DNA of 52,893 nt from assembly GCA_027485735.1 (NCBI GenBank), contig JAIXQM010000033.1, positions 1 to 52,893 on the forward strand. Reading direction: 5' to 3'. The DNA comes from Sphingomonadales bacterium (GTDB lineage: Bacteria > Pseudomonadota > Alphaproteobacteria > Sphingomonadales > Sphingomonadaceae). Made by a program: the position numbers and the translations under genes. The notes beneath the pieces are model-generated. The model was not told the DNA's origin. It saw nothing but the letters and a program-made list of their open reading frames with translations, and searched no databases. This document shows positions 1-8,496 of this stretch, piece after piece (positions within the stretch are counted from its first letter, which is position 1; every line of letters starts with the position of its first letter).

Positions 1-2
1 AG

Positions 3-932
3 TGGGCACGCGGGGAAAGCGGCTGGACCTGCGCGACCGGCGAGCTCAGCCAGCAGGATGATGATCCCGCCGATGTCTATCACGCCATGCTGGTGGGCCT
101 GCGCGATTATGTGAACCGCAACCGCTTCCCCGGCGTGGTGCTTGGCCTGTCGGGCGGGATCGATTCGGCGCTGTCGGCCGCAGTCGCTGTCGATGCGCTC
201 GGCGCCGACCGCGTGTGGTGCGTGATGCTGCCCAGCCCGTTCACCAGCCAGGACAGCCTCGATGATGCCGCCGAATGCGCGCGGCTCTTGGGTTGCCGGC
301 TCGACACAGTGCGCATCGAGCCGGCGATGACGGCGTTTGACGCCATGCTGGCGCCCCTGTTCGAGGGCCGGGCCCGCGATACCACGGAAGAAAATATCCA
401 GTCCCGCATTCGTGGCCTTACGCTGATGGGCCTTTCGAACAAGTTTGGGCCGATGCTGCTCACCACCGGCAACAAGAGCGAGATGAGCGTTGGCTATGCC
501 ACCATCTATGGCGACATGGCCGGCGGCTATTCGGTGTTGAAGGATCTCTACAAGACGACCGTATTCCGCGTTTGCGAATGGCGAAATGCCCACAAACCGC
601 GGCTTGGCCTGGGCCCCGCCGGACCGGTGATGCCGACCAATGTCATCACCAAGCCGCCGACTGCCGAACTGCGCGAGAACCAGACGGATCAGGACAGCCT
701 GCCGCCCTATGATCTGCTCGATCGCATCCTCTATGGCTTGGTGGAGCAAGAGCGTTCGGCCAGCGATCTGATCGCCGAAGGGCTGGATGCTGCCACCGTC
801 GCCCGCATCGAACGGCTGCTCTACATCGCCGAATATAAACGGCGGCAGGCCCCGCCCGGCGTGAAGATCGGCCGCCGCAATTTTGGCCGAGACCGGCGCT
901 ATCCGATCAGCAATGCGTTTCGCACGGCTTAG
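3..932 (+). CDS. nadE: NAD+ synthase, glutamine-dependent (3' part)
   Basis: The reading frame is open from base 3, so the window starts inside the gene; the missing 5' part would carry the nitrilase-like glutaminase domain. What remains is the synthetase domain, which amidates deamido-NAD to NAD in the cytoplasm using ammonia from glutamine and ATP. The ATP-pyrophosphatase loop SGGIDS lies at bases 150-167, and the downstream TGNKSE and GYAT(I/L)YGD-type segments are typical of NadE. The C-terminal end, with RRQAPPG and an RRYPI tail, also fits the family. The gene overlaps the start of the next one by 20 bases. Identity is secure; only completeness is unknown. Confidence 0.93.
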   Translation, partial: WARGESGWTCATGELSQQDDDPADVYHAMLVGLRDYVNRNRFPGVVLGLSGGIDSALSAAVAVDALGADRVWCVMLPSPFTSQDSLDDAAECARLLGCRLDTVRIEPAMTAFDAMLAPLFEGRARDTTEENIQSRIRGLTLMGLSNKFGPMLLTTGNKSEMSVGYATIYGDMAGGYSVLKDLYKTTVFRVCEWRNAHKPRLGLGPAGPVMPTNVITKPPTAELRENQTDQDSLPPYDLLDRILYGLVEQERSASDLIAEGLDAATVARIERLLYIAEYKRRQAPPGVKIGRRNFGRDRRYPISNAFRTA

Positions 933-1872
933 CCTGCTGCTTGCGCTGGCGGCCCCGGCGCTGGCCGCCAGAAAGCCGGTTCCGCCGCCGCCGCTGCCGG
1001 CGTTGGTGCTGCCCGGCGCCGCGCCGGTGATCGAGGCGCAAATCGCTGGCCAACCGGTGCGGCTGACAGTCGATTTCGGTAGCGACCCCCTCATCATGCT
1101 TCGCCCAGCCGCCGTTGCGCGGCTGAACCTGGCCGCCGACACCCGCGCCGATGGCGACACCGTGGACCGCGGCCGCTTCCGCGTCGCCGTGGGACAGGTG
1201 AGCGTTGCCGTACCCTACAGCGAGGAACAGGTGAGCATCGCCGGACGCAGCGCCAGCGTGCGCGTGCTGGCCCCGGCCACCGCACCGACCGAAGCCGTGG
1301 CCGGCAGCGATGGCGTCATCGGTCTGCCTCTGCTGCCCCACGATGGGGTGCGCCTCAACTTCCGACCACGCCAGCCATCTGACCGGGTGGTGACGGTGGC
1401 CGCGGAGCCCGGCGCGCGCAGCAGCAGCACGAAGTTCGATTGGCCGCTGCCCAAGGGCATAGCGATCGAGGTGGAACTCCACCCTCTGCGACCCGTCAGC
1501 GTGGCCAGCGTCGCTGCCGCCAGCCGCCTGGCCGACGTGGGCAATGGCAAGCTGTTTGGCCCACCGCGTCGGGTACTGATCGGCTTTGGCGTCGCCCGCC
1601 CGGTGCGCAGTCTCGTGCTTGACCGGCCATTGGCGATTGCCGGCGTAATCCTGACCACGGTGGACGTGCGGCTGTTCGATTGGGCCGGCAAGGCCGAACT
1701 GCCGCCCGATGCCGAAGGCGACGAGGCGGCGTTGGTCACCGGCAAGCGCGGCCGCCAGCGCGGTTGGCCGATTCTGAAACTGGGCCGCGATGTGCTGGGC
1801 CGCTGCGCCAGCATCAGCTGGCAGCGAAACGCCAACGATCCGGAACGCGGCCGGTTCGAACTGATCTGTTGA
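913..1872 (+). CDS. Secreted retropepsin-like protein (putative aspartyl protease fold)
   Basis: A 319-residue protein with a clear Sec signal peptide (MRFARLSLLLALAAPALAA), which is why ATG 913 is preferred over the in-frame start at 883. After a proline-rich linker, residues 31-58 read like the first strand of a retropepsin half: a hydrophobic stretch, then VDFGSD with D54, where active enzymes have D-T/S-G. A later DGVIGLPLL resembles the second conserved loop of that fold. The middle residue of the catalytic triplet is F instead of T/S, so activity is uncertain. It may be a periplasmic aspartyl-protease-like protein, but a non-enzymatic beta protein is possible. It overlaps the end of nadE and may be cotranscribed with it. 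Confidence 0.5.
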   Translation: MRFARLSLLLALAAPALAARKPVPPPPLPALVLPGAAPVIEAQIAGQPVRLTVDFGSDPLIMLRPAAVARLNLAADTRADGDTVDRGRFRVAVGQVSVAVPYSEEQVSIAGRSASVRVLAPATAPTEAVAGSDGVIGLPLLPHDGVRLNFRPRQPSDRVVTVAAEPGARSSSTKFDWPLPKGIAIEVELHPLRPVSVASVAAASRLADVGNGKLFGPPRRVLIGFGVARPVRSLVLDRPLAIAGVILTTVDVRLFDWAGKAELPPDAEGDEAALVTGKRGRQRGWPILKLGRDVLGRCASISWQRNANDPERGRFELIC

Positions 1873-1884
1873 CCCCCTTCAATG

Positions 1885-1902
1885 ATGAGGGCAGTTCCTC
1901 AT
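1885..1902. promoter_or_regulatory. Inverted repeat upstream of the DapA-like/PQQ gene set
   Basis: The 6-bp arms ATGAGG and CCTCAT are separated by 6 bases, in the 114-bp gap before the DapA-like gene. It may be a weak terminator for the preceding gene or an operator for the following cluster; the sequence does not decide between these. No convincing -35/-10 pair was recognised in this gap. Confidence 0.25.
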
Positions 1903-1986
1903 GCAAATATCTTGCCGCATCGAACCCTTGGCGCGATGATGAAGCAACAATAACAGGCCAGCATGGCCGCTTTGGGGAGGAACATC

Positions 1987-2997
1987 ATGGATATCACCCG
2001 TCGGGAATCGCTGGCGTTGGCCGCAGGCGTGGTGGCAGCCGGGGGCGCTTTGGGCGCTGCTGCACCGGCCGCCGCGCAGATGGGCGGCGCGCGCCGCCTC
2101 GGCTCCAAGGAGAAGGTGGCCTACTGGGTCGCCACCGTCACCCCCTGCGATGCCCGCGGCCAGTTCGATCCCGGCGCCATGAAGGCGGTGATGGAATGGC
2201 ACCAGAAATGCGGCGCCGATGGTGTCGTCGTGCTCGGCACCTCGGGTGAATTCCCCAGCTTCTCGGTCGCGGAACGCAAGCTCGTCACCGAAACCGCCAT
2301 GAAGCACAAGGGCAACATGAACATCATGGTGGGCCCCGGCACGCCCAACATCGTGGAGACCATCGATCTGGCCAAGCACGCCCAAAGCGTGGGCGCCGAT
2401 GGCCTGCTGGTGATCCCGCCGTTCTACTTCAACCAGCCGCCCACCGAAGGCCTGATTCACTATTACACCCAGCTGTTCGAAGCGGTGTCGATCCCGATCA
2501 ACCTCTACCACATCCCCGGCACGTCTGAGGTGGCGATCACCATGGAGCTGCTCAAGGCCATGATGAAATATCCGCATCTGGCCGGCATCAAGGATTCATC
2601 GGGCAACGCTGAAGGCTTTGCGGAGTTCCTCAAGGGCTTCCCGGAACTCAACATGCGCTGCGGCACGTCGAACAACCTGATCCCGGCCGTGGAAGCCGGC
2701 ATGGGCGCCATCCTGGCTGACGGCAACATGTTCAGCGACAAGAGCGCCGACATCTTCAAGACCTACCGCGCCAAGGGCGACTGGAAGGCCAAGCTGAACC
2801 ATCTGCGCGCTGCCGGCGGCATCATGCGCGATCACAACATGGGCGCCAACACCTATGCCGCGATGAAGTATGTGCTCTCCCTGCGTATGGGCGGCCCGAT
2901 GATGTATGCGCGCACGCCCTATCCGCAGCTGACCGATGCGCAGAAGGCCAGCCTGAAGGCGGGTCTCGACAAGGTCATGGCCATGCCGGCGGCTTGA
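1987..2997 (+). CDS. Exported DapA-family (class I aldolase/hydro-lyase) protein
   Basis: A 336-residue member of the dihydrodipicolinate synthase/N-acetylneuraminate lyase family. ATG 1987 is chosen because GGGGAGG lies 7-13 bases before it and a twin-arginine-type leader follows: R5-R6, a hydrophobic Ala/Gly run, then AAAQ near residue 30. The TIM-barrel signatures are visible: GTSGE at 84-88, Schiff-base lysine K202 in GIKDSSG, and catalytic tyrosine Y174 in LYHIPG. The arginine that follows in true DapA (the SRT segment) is replaced by GTS, so it is probably not a lysine-pathway DapA. A Tat leader on this normally cytoplasmic family is unusual. It starts a run of four genes for exported proteins. 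The substrate is unknown; a keto-acid or sugar-acid aldolase/dehydratase role is an inference. Confidence 0.85.
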   Translation: MDITRRESLALAAGVVAAGGALGAAAPAAAQMGGARRLGSKEKVAYWVATVTPCDARGQFDPGAMKAVMEWHQKCGADGVVVLGTSGEFPSFSVAERKLVTETAMKHKGNMNIMVGPGTPNIVETIDLAKHAQSVGADGLLVIPPFYFNQPPTEGLIHYYTQLFEAVSIPINLYHIPGTSEVAITMELLKAMMKYPHLAGIKDSSGNAEGFAEFLKGFPELNMRCGTSNNLIPAVEAGMGAILADGNMFSDKSADIFKTYRAKGDWKAKLNHLRAAGGIMRDHNMGANTYAAMKYVLSLRMGGPMMYARTPYPQLTDAQKASLKAGLDKVMAMPAA

Positions 2998-2998
2998 C

Positions 2999-3025
2999 CG
3001 TCGGCATTAACAAATGATGCCGGCG
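2999..3025 (+). promoter_or_regulatory. Intercistronic hairpin
   Basis: A 9-bp stem with one G-T pair (CGTCGGCAT against ATGCCGGCG) and a 9-base loop lies two bases after the stop of the DapA-like gene and 27 bases before the PQQ dehydrogenase start. There is no following T-tract, so it looks more like an mRNA-stabilising or partially attenuating hairpin than a full terminator. Confidence 0.4.
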
Positions 3026-3051
3026 TGAACGACGAAACAAGGGGCAAAACC

Positions 3052-5121
3052 ATGAAGATCATTCTGCCAATCGCTGCAGCGCTGCTGCTCACCACCGCCG
3101 CTGGTGCTCAGACGCCGGGCAAGGAAGGCGTTGCCGCCGCGCGCACCACCAATGGGGTCGCCAACTGGACCACCTACAATGCCGATCTGAAGGGCAGCCG
3201 CTATTCGCCGCTCGATCAGATCAACCCGGGCAATTTCAAGGATCTGGAAATCGCCTGGCGATTCAAGACCGACATTCTGGGCAGCCGCCCGGAATACAAA
3301 CTGGAATCCACCCCGCTCGCCGTTGATGGCGTGATCTACACCACTGGCGGCACCCGCCGCGCCGTGGTGGCGCTGAACGGCGCCACCGGGGAGCTGCTCT
3401 GGCAATATGCCGTACACGAAGGCAAGCGCTCGGCCGAAAGCCCGCGCGCCCTCTCCGGCCGCGGCCTCTCCTATTGGACCGACGGCACCAGGCGCCGCAT
3501 CCTCTATGTCACCATCGGCTATCGCCTTGTCAGCCTCGACGCCGATACCGGCCGCCCTGATCCGGAGTTCGGCACCAACGGCGTTGTCGATCTGAAGACC
3601 GATTATGATCAAGATCTGGGCGATCTCGATACCGGCGAAGTCGGCGTCCACTCCGCTCCAGCGGTTTCGGGCAACACCATCATCATCGGCGCCGCCTTCC
3701 GCGAAGGCTTCACGCCCAAGACCCACAACAACACCAAGGGCTATGTGCGCGCCTTCGACGTGCGCACCGGCAAGCGCATGTGGACCTTCCACACCGTGCC
3801 GAAGAAAGGCGAGTTCGGCTATGAGACCTGGCTGAACAATTCGGCCGATGTGAACGGCAACACCGGTGTGTGGACGCAGGTGTCCGTCGATGAAGACCTT
3901 GGCCTCGCCTATCTCGCAGTGGAATCGCCAACGTCGGACTTTTTCGGCGGCAAGCGCCCCGGACCCAATCTGTTCGGCAACAGCCTTGTCGCCGTTGACC
4001 TGAAGACCGGTGAGCGCCGCTGGCACTTCCAGCTGATCCACCACGAGATCTGGGATCTCGACAACAGCAGCGCCCCGCTGCTGATGGACGTGACCGTGGA
4101 TGGCAAGCCGCGCAAGGTCGTCGGCCTGCCGTCGAAGCAGGGTTTCTTCTACGTCTTCGATCGCGCCACCGGGCAGCCGGTGTGGCCGATCAAGGAAACC
4201 AAGGTCGCCAAGGGCAATGTGCCCGGCGAATGGTATTCGCCCACCCAGCCGATCCCGTCGAAGCCGCCGGTCTATGCCCGCAACGGCGTCGAAGAAAAGG
4301 ACCTGATCGATTTCACGCCTGACATGAAGAAGAAGGCGCTGGAACTGACCTCGAAATATGTGCTCGGCCCGGTTTACACCCCGCCGATCGTCTCCACGCC
4401 GGAGAAGTTCGGGGTGATCAACAACTGGGCGCAAGGCGGCACCAACTGGCCGGGCGGTTCATTCGATCCGGAAAGCGGCATCGCCTATGTCTATGCCTGC
4501 GGCGCCTGCATTTCCTCGACCGGACTGCTGCCGCCGCCGGCCGGCCTGTCTGACATTCCGCTGGTGGTTGGCGTTGCCGGCCAGCCGGTGGTGATGATCA
4601 AGGGCCCGGGCGAAGGCGCCGGTGCCGACAGCCCGGCCCCGGCTGCTGCACCCGGCAGCGGCAACGCCGGCCCACCGCGCCTGGCCGTTGATGGCCTGCC
4701 GCTGGTGAAGCCGCCCTATGGCACGATCAGCGCCATCGATGTGAACAATGGCACGATCAAGTGGCAGGTCGCGCATGGTGAAACGCCGGATTTCGTGCGC
4801 AATCACCCGGTGATCAAGGCGATGGGCGGCATCCCGCGCACTGGCCAGTCCACCTATCAGATTGGCACCTTGGTGACGAAGGGCTTGGTGGTCGCCGGTG
4901 AAAACCAGTTCACCCGCACCGAAGACCGGCCGCGCGGCGCCATGCTGCGCGCCTACGACAAGCAGACCGGCAAGGAAGTGGGCGCGGTGTTCATGCCCTC
5001 CACCCAATCCGGCTCGCCAATGACCTATATGGTGAACGGCAAGCAGTATATCATCGTGCCGACCAGCGGCGGAAATGCATCTGGCGAATTCCTCGCCTAT
5101 GCCCTGCCCAGCAAGCGATAA
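3052..5121 (+). CDS. PQQ-dependent dehydrogenase (soluble, periplasmic)
   Basis: A 689-residue quinoprotein with a Sec signal peptide ending near residue 20 (TTAAGAQ). ATG 3052 is preceded by AAGGGGC, and the in-frame start at 3025 would bury the leader. It has the repeated tryptophan-docking blades of an eight-bladed propeller, for example GATGELLWQ, TGKRMWTF and TGERRWHFQ followed by HHEIWDLDN. This pattern belongs to the glucose/alcohol-type PQQ dehydrogenases. The membrane anchor of E. coli Gcd is absent, and a CGAC pair occurs about two-thirds along. A family member oxidises an alcohol or sugar substrate and passes electrons to a cytochrome; the cytochrome c gene directly downstream fits this. 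The specific substrate is unknown. No PQQ biosynthesis genes occur in the window. Confidence 0.9.
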   Translation: MKIILPIAAALLLTTAAGAQTPGKEGVAAARTTNGVANWTTYNADLKGSRYSPLDQINPGNFKDLEIAWRFKTDILGSRPEYKLESTPLAVDGVIYTTGGTRRAVVALNGATGELLWQYAVHEGKRSAESPRALSGRGLSYWTDGTRRRILYVTIGYRLVSLDADTGRPDPEFGTNGVVDLKTDYDQDLGDLDTGEVGVHSAPAVSGNTIIIGAAFREGFTPKTHNNTKGYVRAFDVRTGKRMWTFHTVPKKGEFGYETWLNNSADVNGNTGVWTQVSVDEDLGLAYLAVESPTSDFFGGKRPGPNLFGNSLVAVDLKTGERRWHFQLIHHEIWDLDNSSAPLLMDVTVDGKPRKVVGLPSKQGFFYVFDRATGQPVWPIKETKVAKGNVPGEWYSPTQPIPSKPPVYARNGVEEKDLIDFTPDMKKKALELTSKYVLGPVYTPPIVSTPEKFGVINNWAQGGTNWPGGSFDPESGIAYVYACGACISSTGLLPPPAGLSDIPLVVGVAGQPVVMIKGPGEGAGADSPAPAAAPGSGNAGPPRLAVDGLPLVKPPYGTISAIDVNNGTIKWQVAHGETPDFVRNHPVIKAMGGIPRTGQSTYQIGTLVTKGLVVAGENQFTRTEDRPRGAMLRAYDKQTGKEVGAVFMPSTQSGSPMTYMVNGKQYIIVPTSGGNASGEFLAYALPSKR

Positions 5122-5132
5122 GGACCTGACCT

Positions 5133-5567
5133 GTGAAGATTGCCCTGCCCCTTTTGATTGCGTTCGGCCTTGCTGGTGCCGCTGTGGCCCAGGATGCCGG
5201 CAAATCGGTGTGGCAGGGCATCTACACGCCGGAACAGGCCGACCGTGGTGGGGGCGTCTATGCCCAGCGCTGCGGCGCCTGCCACGGCGCGGCACTGAAT
5301 GGCACCGGCGAAGCACCGCCGCTGATCGGCGGTGAGTTCGTTTCCCACTGGGACACGATGACAGTGGGCGATCTGTATGACCGCGTGCGCACCACCATGC
5401 CGCAGAATGATCCGCAATCGATGACGCGCGAAGAATATGCCGATGTGCTGGCCTTTCTGTTGAAGAGCAACGGCTTCCCGGCCGGCGCCCAGCCGCTCGA
5501 CAGGCGTTCGGAAGTGCTGGCGACCATCGGCATCACGGCAGAAAAACCGGCCAATAGCGGCCGCTGA
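5133..5567 (+). CDS. Class I c-type cytochrome, periplasmic
   Basis: 144 residues, starting at GTG 5133 with AAGGA about 9 bases upstream. A signal peptide ends near AVAQ (residue 20). The single haem-binding motif CGACH is at 47-51, and the TMPQND segment places M89 as the likely sixth haem ligand. It begins 11 bases after the PQQ dehydrogenase stop, so it is probably that enzyme's electron acceptor, handing electrons to the respiratory chain. That pairing is well known for quinoprotein dehydrogenases; here it is inferred from position. Confidence 0.9.
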   Translation: MKIALPLLIAFGLAGAAVAQDAGKSVWQGIYTPEQADRGGGVYAQRCGACHGAALNGTGEAPPLIGGEFVSHWDTMTVGDLYDRVRTTMPQNDPQSMTREEYADVLAFLLKSNGFPAGAQPLDRRSEVLATIGITAEKPANSGR

Positions 5568-5587
5568 ACCACTTGGGGGAATTGGCC

Positions 5588-6664
5588 ATGACGCGGATGA
5601 TGATGCTGGCGCTGCTGCTGGCCGGCAGCGCCGTGAACGCACAGCAGGCGACCAGCCCACCCCGCCCGGTGTGGGCGGTGGAGACATTGCCCAAGCCAGC
5701 GCCGCTGACCGCCGAAACCAACAAACAGCCCAACCCCTATCGGAGCGAACTGGGCTTCCTGAAGCTGCCCGCAGGGCGCGTGATGGGCTCCACCAGCGCA
5801 GTGGGTGTGGACAGCAAGGGCCACATCTGGGTGGCGGAACGCTGTGGGGCCAATTTGTGCGCCACCAGCACCATCGATCCGATTATGGAATTCGACGCGG
5901 CCGGCAATTTCATCAAGGCCTTCGGCGGTGGCCTCACTGTGTTCCCGCACGGTTTCTATATCGACCGCGAAGACAATGTCTGGCTTACCGATGCGCGCGT
6001 GGCGGCGGGCAAGGGCGCGACAGTGATGAAGTTCAGCCCTGACGGAAAATTGCTGCTGACGCTCGGCAAACCCGGCGTGCAGGGCAAGGGCACCGACGTG
6101 TTTACCGAGCCCAACGCCGTGATCGTGGCGAAGAACGGCGACATCTTCGTTGCCGATGGCCACGAGGCCGATCGCGGCGTTGCCCGCATCCTGAAGTATG
6201 ACAAGACCGGCAAGTTCCTGATGCAATGGGGCCAGCCCGGCAAGGGCCAGGGCGATCTGGAAGTACCGCACGCCCTGGCCATGGATTCAAAGGGCCTGCT
6301 GTACGTGGGCGACCGCTGGAACAACCGCGTGCAGGTCTACACCCAGAAGGGCAAGTTGCTGAACAGCTGGACCCAGTTCGGCCGCCCGTCCGGCCTGTTC
6401 ATCGATGCCAACGACATCATGTACAGCGGCGATTCGGAAAGCCGTCGCCCGGTCGGTTATGGCTACAACCCTGGCTGGCAGCGCGGCATCCGCATCGGAT
6501 CCGTGAAGGATGGCAAGGTGACCGCCTTCATCCCTGATCCCGATCCCAACCCCGATGGCGGCGCCACCAGCGGCGCCGAAGGCTTGTGGGTGGACAAGAC
6601 TGGCGTGATCTACGGCGCCCAGGTGAAGGAACGCACGGTCGCACGGCATATCAGGGCGAAGTAG
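5588..6664 (+). CDS. Exported NHL-repeat beta-propeller protein
   Basis: 358 residues with a signal peptide (MTRMMMLALLLAGSAVNAQ). ATG 5588 lies behind GGGGGA, and the upstream in-frame TTG 5573 would disrupt the leader. The body contains repeated blades such as VGVDSKGHIWVAER, YIDREDNVWLTD and AMDSKGLLYVGDRWNNRVQ, the pattern of NHL proteins and of the lyase domain of peptidylglycine alpha-amidating enzymes. A CGANLC pair may form a disulfide. It is the fourth gene of the exported cluster. It could be a lactonase or lyase acting on the product of the PQQ enzyme, or a binding scaffold; the sequence does not show which. Its end overlaps the convergent cupin gene by 14 bases. Confidence 0.8.
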   Translation: MTRMMMLALLLAGSAVNAQQATSPPRPVWAVETLPKPAPLTAETNKQPNPYRSELGFLKLPAGRVMGSTSAVGVDSKGHIWVAERCGANLCATSTIDPIMEFDAAGNFIKAFGGGLTVFPHGFYIDREDNVWLTDARVAAGKGATVMKFSPDGKLLLTLGKPGVQGKGTDVFTEPNAVIVAKNGDIFVADGHEADRGVARILKYDKTGKFLMQWGQPGKGQGDLEVPHALAMDSKGLLYVGDRWNNRVQVYTQKGKLLNSWTQFGRPSGLFIDANDIMYSGDSESRRPVGYGYNPGWQRGIRIGSVKDGKVTAFIPDPDPNPDGGATSGAEGLWVDKTGVIYGAQVKERTVARHIRAK

Positions 6665-7094
6665 GCGTCCCCGCCGACCCTGCGCTGCCATCCTCGTAAC
6701 GCGTTTCCCACACCCCGCTGGCAACGCCGAGGATGATCGTCTCCTCATCGGCCCCGTCGAAATGCACGGCACCCGCCGGCACCACCACGAAGCTGCCGGC
6801 CGGGAAGGCCTGCGCGCGGGCCTTGTCCATCGTGCCACCCCATCCCAGTTTCAACACGCCTTTCAACACGAAGATGCGCGCGGTCGTGCTGTGGCGATGG
6901 GGCTTGTCCCACGCGCCGGCAGGCAGAGCGAAGGCATAGGAAAAATTCTGCCCCGCCACTTCGCGTTGGCCATCGAGAAGGGCAAAGCGGCTGCCATCCG
7001 CCGCAGTCGGCCCCCACGGAATGGTGGCGGGCGTGATGACGACAGCACCAGGCGGTGCCGTTGCGGCTGCAAGTGCGATGAGGAGCGTGATCAT
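6651..7094 (-). CDS. Exported cupin-domain protein
   Basis: 147 residues from ATG 7094, chosen because it gives a short hydrophobic leader (MITLLIALAAATA). The body has the cupin pattern: a histidine-containing HRHSTTARIFVLKG stretch, then PAGSFVVVPAGAVHF with a second histidine, consistent with a metal-binding small beta-barrel. Exported single-domain cupins of this type often have no assigned reaction. It is convergent with, and overlaps, the NHL gene, and is divergent from gltX across an 85-bp gap. Function unknown. Confidence 0.75.
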   Translation of the reverse strand: MITLLIALAAATAPPGAVVITPATIPWGPTAADGSRFALLDGQREVAGQNFSYAFALPAGAWDKPHRHSTTARIFVLKGVLKLGWGGTMDKARAQAFPAGSFVVVPAGAVHFDGADEETIILGVASGVWETRYEDGSAGSAGTPTSP

Positions 7095-7179
7095 AGCGCA
7101 ACCTTGCCACACAGGCTCCCGACTGGGCTGGCGACAATCGGACGGTGATTTCCGCGCCTCAACCCGCTATGCCGCCGCC

Positions 7180-8496
7180 ATGATCGTCACCCGCTTCGCT
7201 CCCTCGCCCACTGGCCGGCTCCACGCCGGCAATATCCGCACTGCGCTGGTCAACTGGCTGCTCGCCCGTTCCGCTGGTGGCCGCTTTGTGTTGCGGCTGG
7301 ATGATACCGACCTGGCGCGCTCCACCGCGGAATCGGCCCAGTCCATCCGGGACGATCTCGCCTGGCTGGGCCTGACGCCTGACATGGAGGTCAAACAGTC
7401 TGACCGCTTCGACCGGTATGAAGACGCACTGGCCCGCCTCGCCGCGCAGGGCAGGGCCTATCCCTGCTATGAAACCGCCGAAGAGCTGGAGCTGAAGCGC
7501 CGCGTTGCCCTGTCGCGCGGGCTGCCGCCGATCTATGACCGTGCCGCACTGGCGCTGAGCGATGCCGACAAGGCAAAGCTGGAAGCCGAAGGTCGCAAGC
7601 CGCATTGGCGTTTCCGGATGGATGAAACCGCCGATGTCGAGTGGCAGGACGGCGTTCGCGGCCATTGCCATTTCCCCGCCGCCGCGCTGGCCGATCCGGT
7701 GGTGCGCCGCGCCGATGGTTCATGGCTCTACATGCTGCCGTCGGTGGTGGACGATATCGATCTGGGCATCACCGACATTGCGCGCGGGGAAGACCATGTC
7801 ACCAACAGCGCCGTACAGCTGCAGATGTTTGCCGCACTCGGCGCTGCGCCGCCGCGTCTCGCCCACATGGCGCTGTTCACCGGCAAGGATGCGGCGCTGT
7901 CGAAGCGGCTGGGTTCCGAAGGGGTCGATGCTTGGGCAGAACAGGGTATCGAGCCGGTGGCGGTCGCAGCGCTGCTCGCCCGGCTGGGCACCTCGCAGCC
8001 GGTTGAGCCGATGGCTCGCCTTGCTGATCTGCTGCCCGGCTTTGCGCTCAGCCACTTCGGCCGCGCGCCTGCCCGCTTCGATCCGGCCGATCTCGCCAGC
8101 CTGTCGGCCCGCTGCATCCACCACATGGAACACGCCGACGTCGCCGCCCGCCTGCCCGCCAGCATTGGCGAACGCGAATGGCTGGCGATCCGGCCCAATC
8201 TTGCCCGTCTTGATGAAGCCGAAGCCTGGCACCAGATCATCGCCGGACCAATCACTGCGGCCACTGATGAACCCGACTATCTGGCCACCGCCGCCGCCAC
8301 GCTGGCCGGCCTGGACTGGGGCGATGATATCTGGACCCGCCTGATCGACGCACTGAAGGCCACCACCGACCGCAAGGGCAAAGCGCTGTTCCTGCCGCTG
8401 CGCCTCGCGCTCACGGGCCAGCCGCACGGGCCGGAAATGGCGGCCATGCTGCCGTTGATCGGCCGCGACGAAGCGTTGCGCCGCTTGGCCCCGTGA
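7180..8496 (+). CDS. gltX: Glutamyl-tRNA synthetase, short second type
   Basis: 438 residues from ATG 7180; the longer open frame from 7021 lacks homologous sequence before this point. The class I Rossmann motifs are present: FAPSPTGRLHAGN with the HIGH-equivalent HAGN at 15-18, a DDTD at 41-44, and a KMSKS-equivalent LSKR at 240-243. The C-terminal helical anticodon-binding part is compact. Alphaproteobacteria often carry two GltX proteins, one of which charges tRNA-Gln for later transamidation; this short form may be one of that pair, but that is inference. Its stop overlaps the next start (GTGA). Confidence 0.9.
   Translation: MIVTRFAPSPTGRLHAGNIRTALVNWLLARSAGGRFVLRLDDTDLARSTAESAQSIRDDLAWLGLTPDMEVKQSDRFDRYEDALARLAAQGRAYPCYETAEELELKRRVALSRGLPPIYDRAALALSDADKAKLEAEGRKPHWRFRMDETADVEWQDGVRGHCHFPAAALADPVVRRADGSWLYMLPSVVDDIDLGITDIARGEDHVTNSAVQLQMFAALGAAPPRLAHMALFTGKDAALSKRLGSEGVDAWAEQGIEPVAVAALLARLGTSQPVEPMARLADLLPGFALSHFGRAPARFDPADLASLSARCIHHMEHADVAARLPASIGEREWLAIRPNLARLDEAEAWHQIIAGPITAATDEPDYLATAAATLAGLDWGDDIWTRLIDALKATTDRKGKALFLPLRLALTGQPHGPEMAAMLPLIGRDEALRRLAP

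Noticed and set aside
3007..4434. 475-codon reverse-strand open frame
   Set aside because: Antisense to the PQQ dehydrogenase; the composition is that of a shadow frame and there is no ribosome-binding site.
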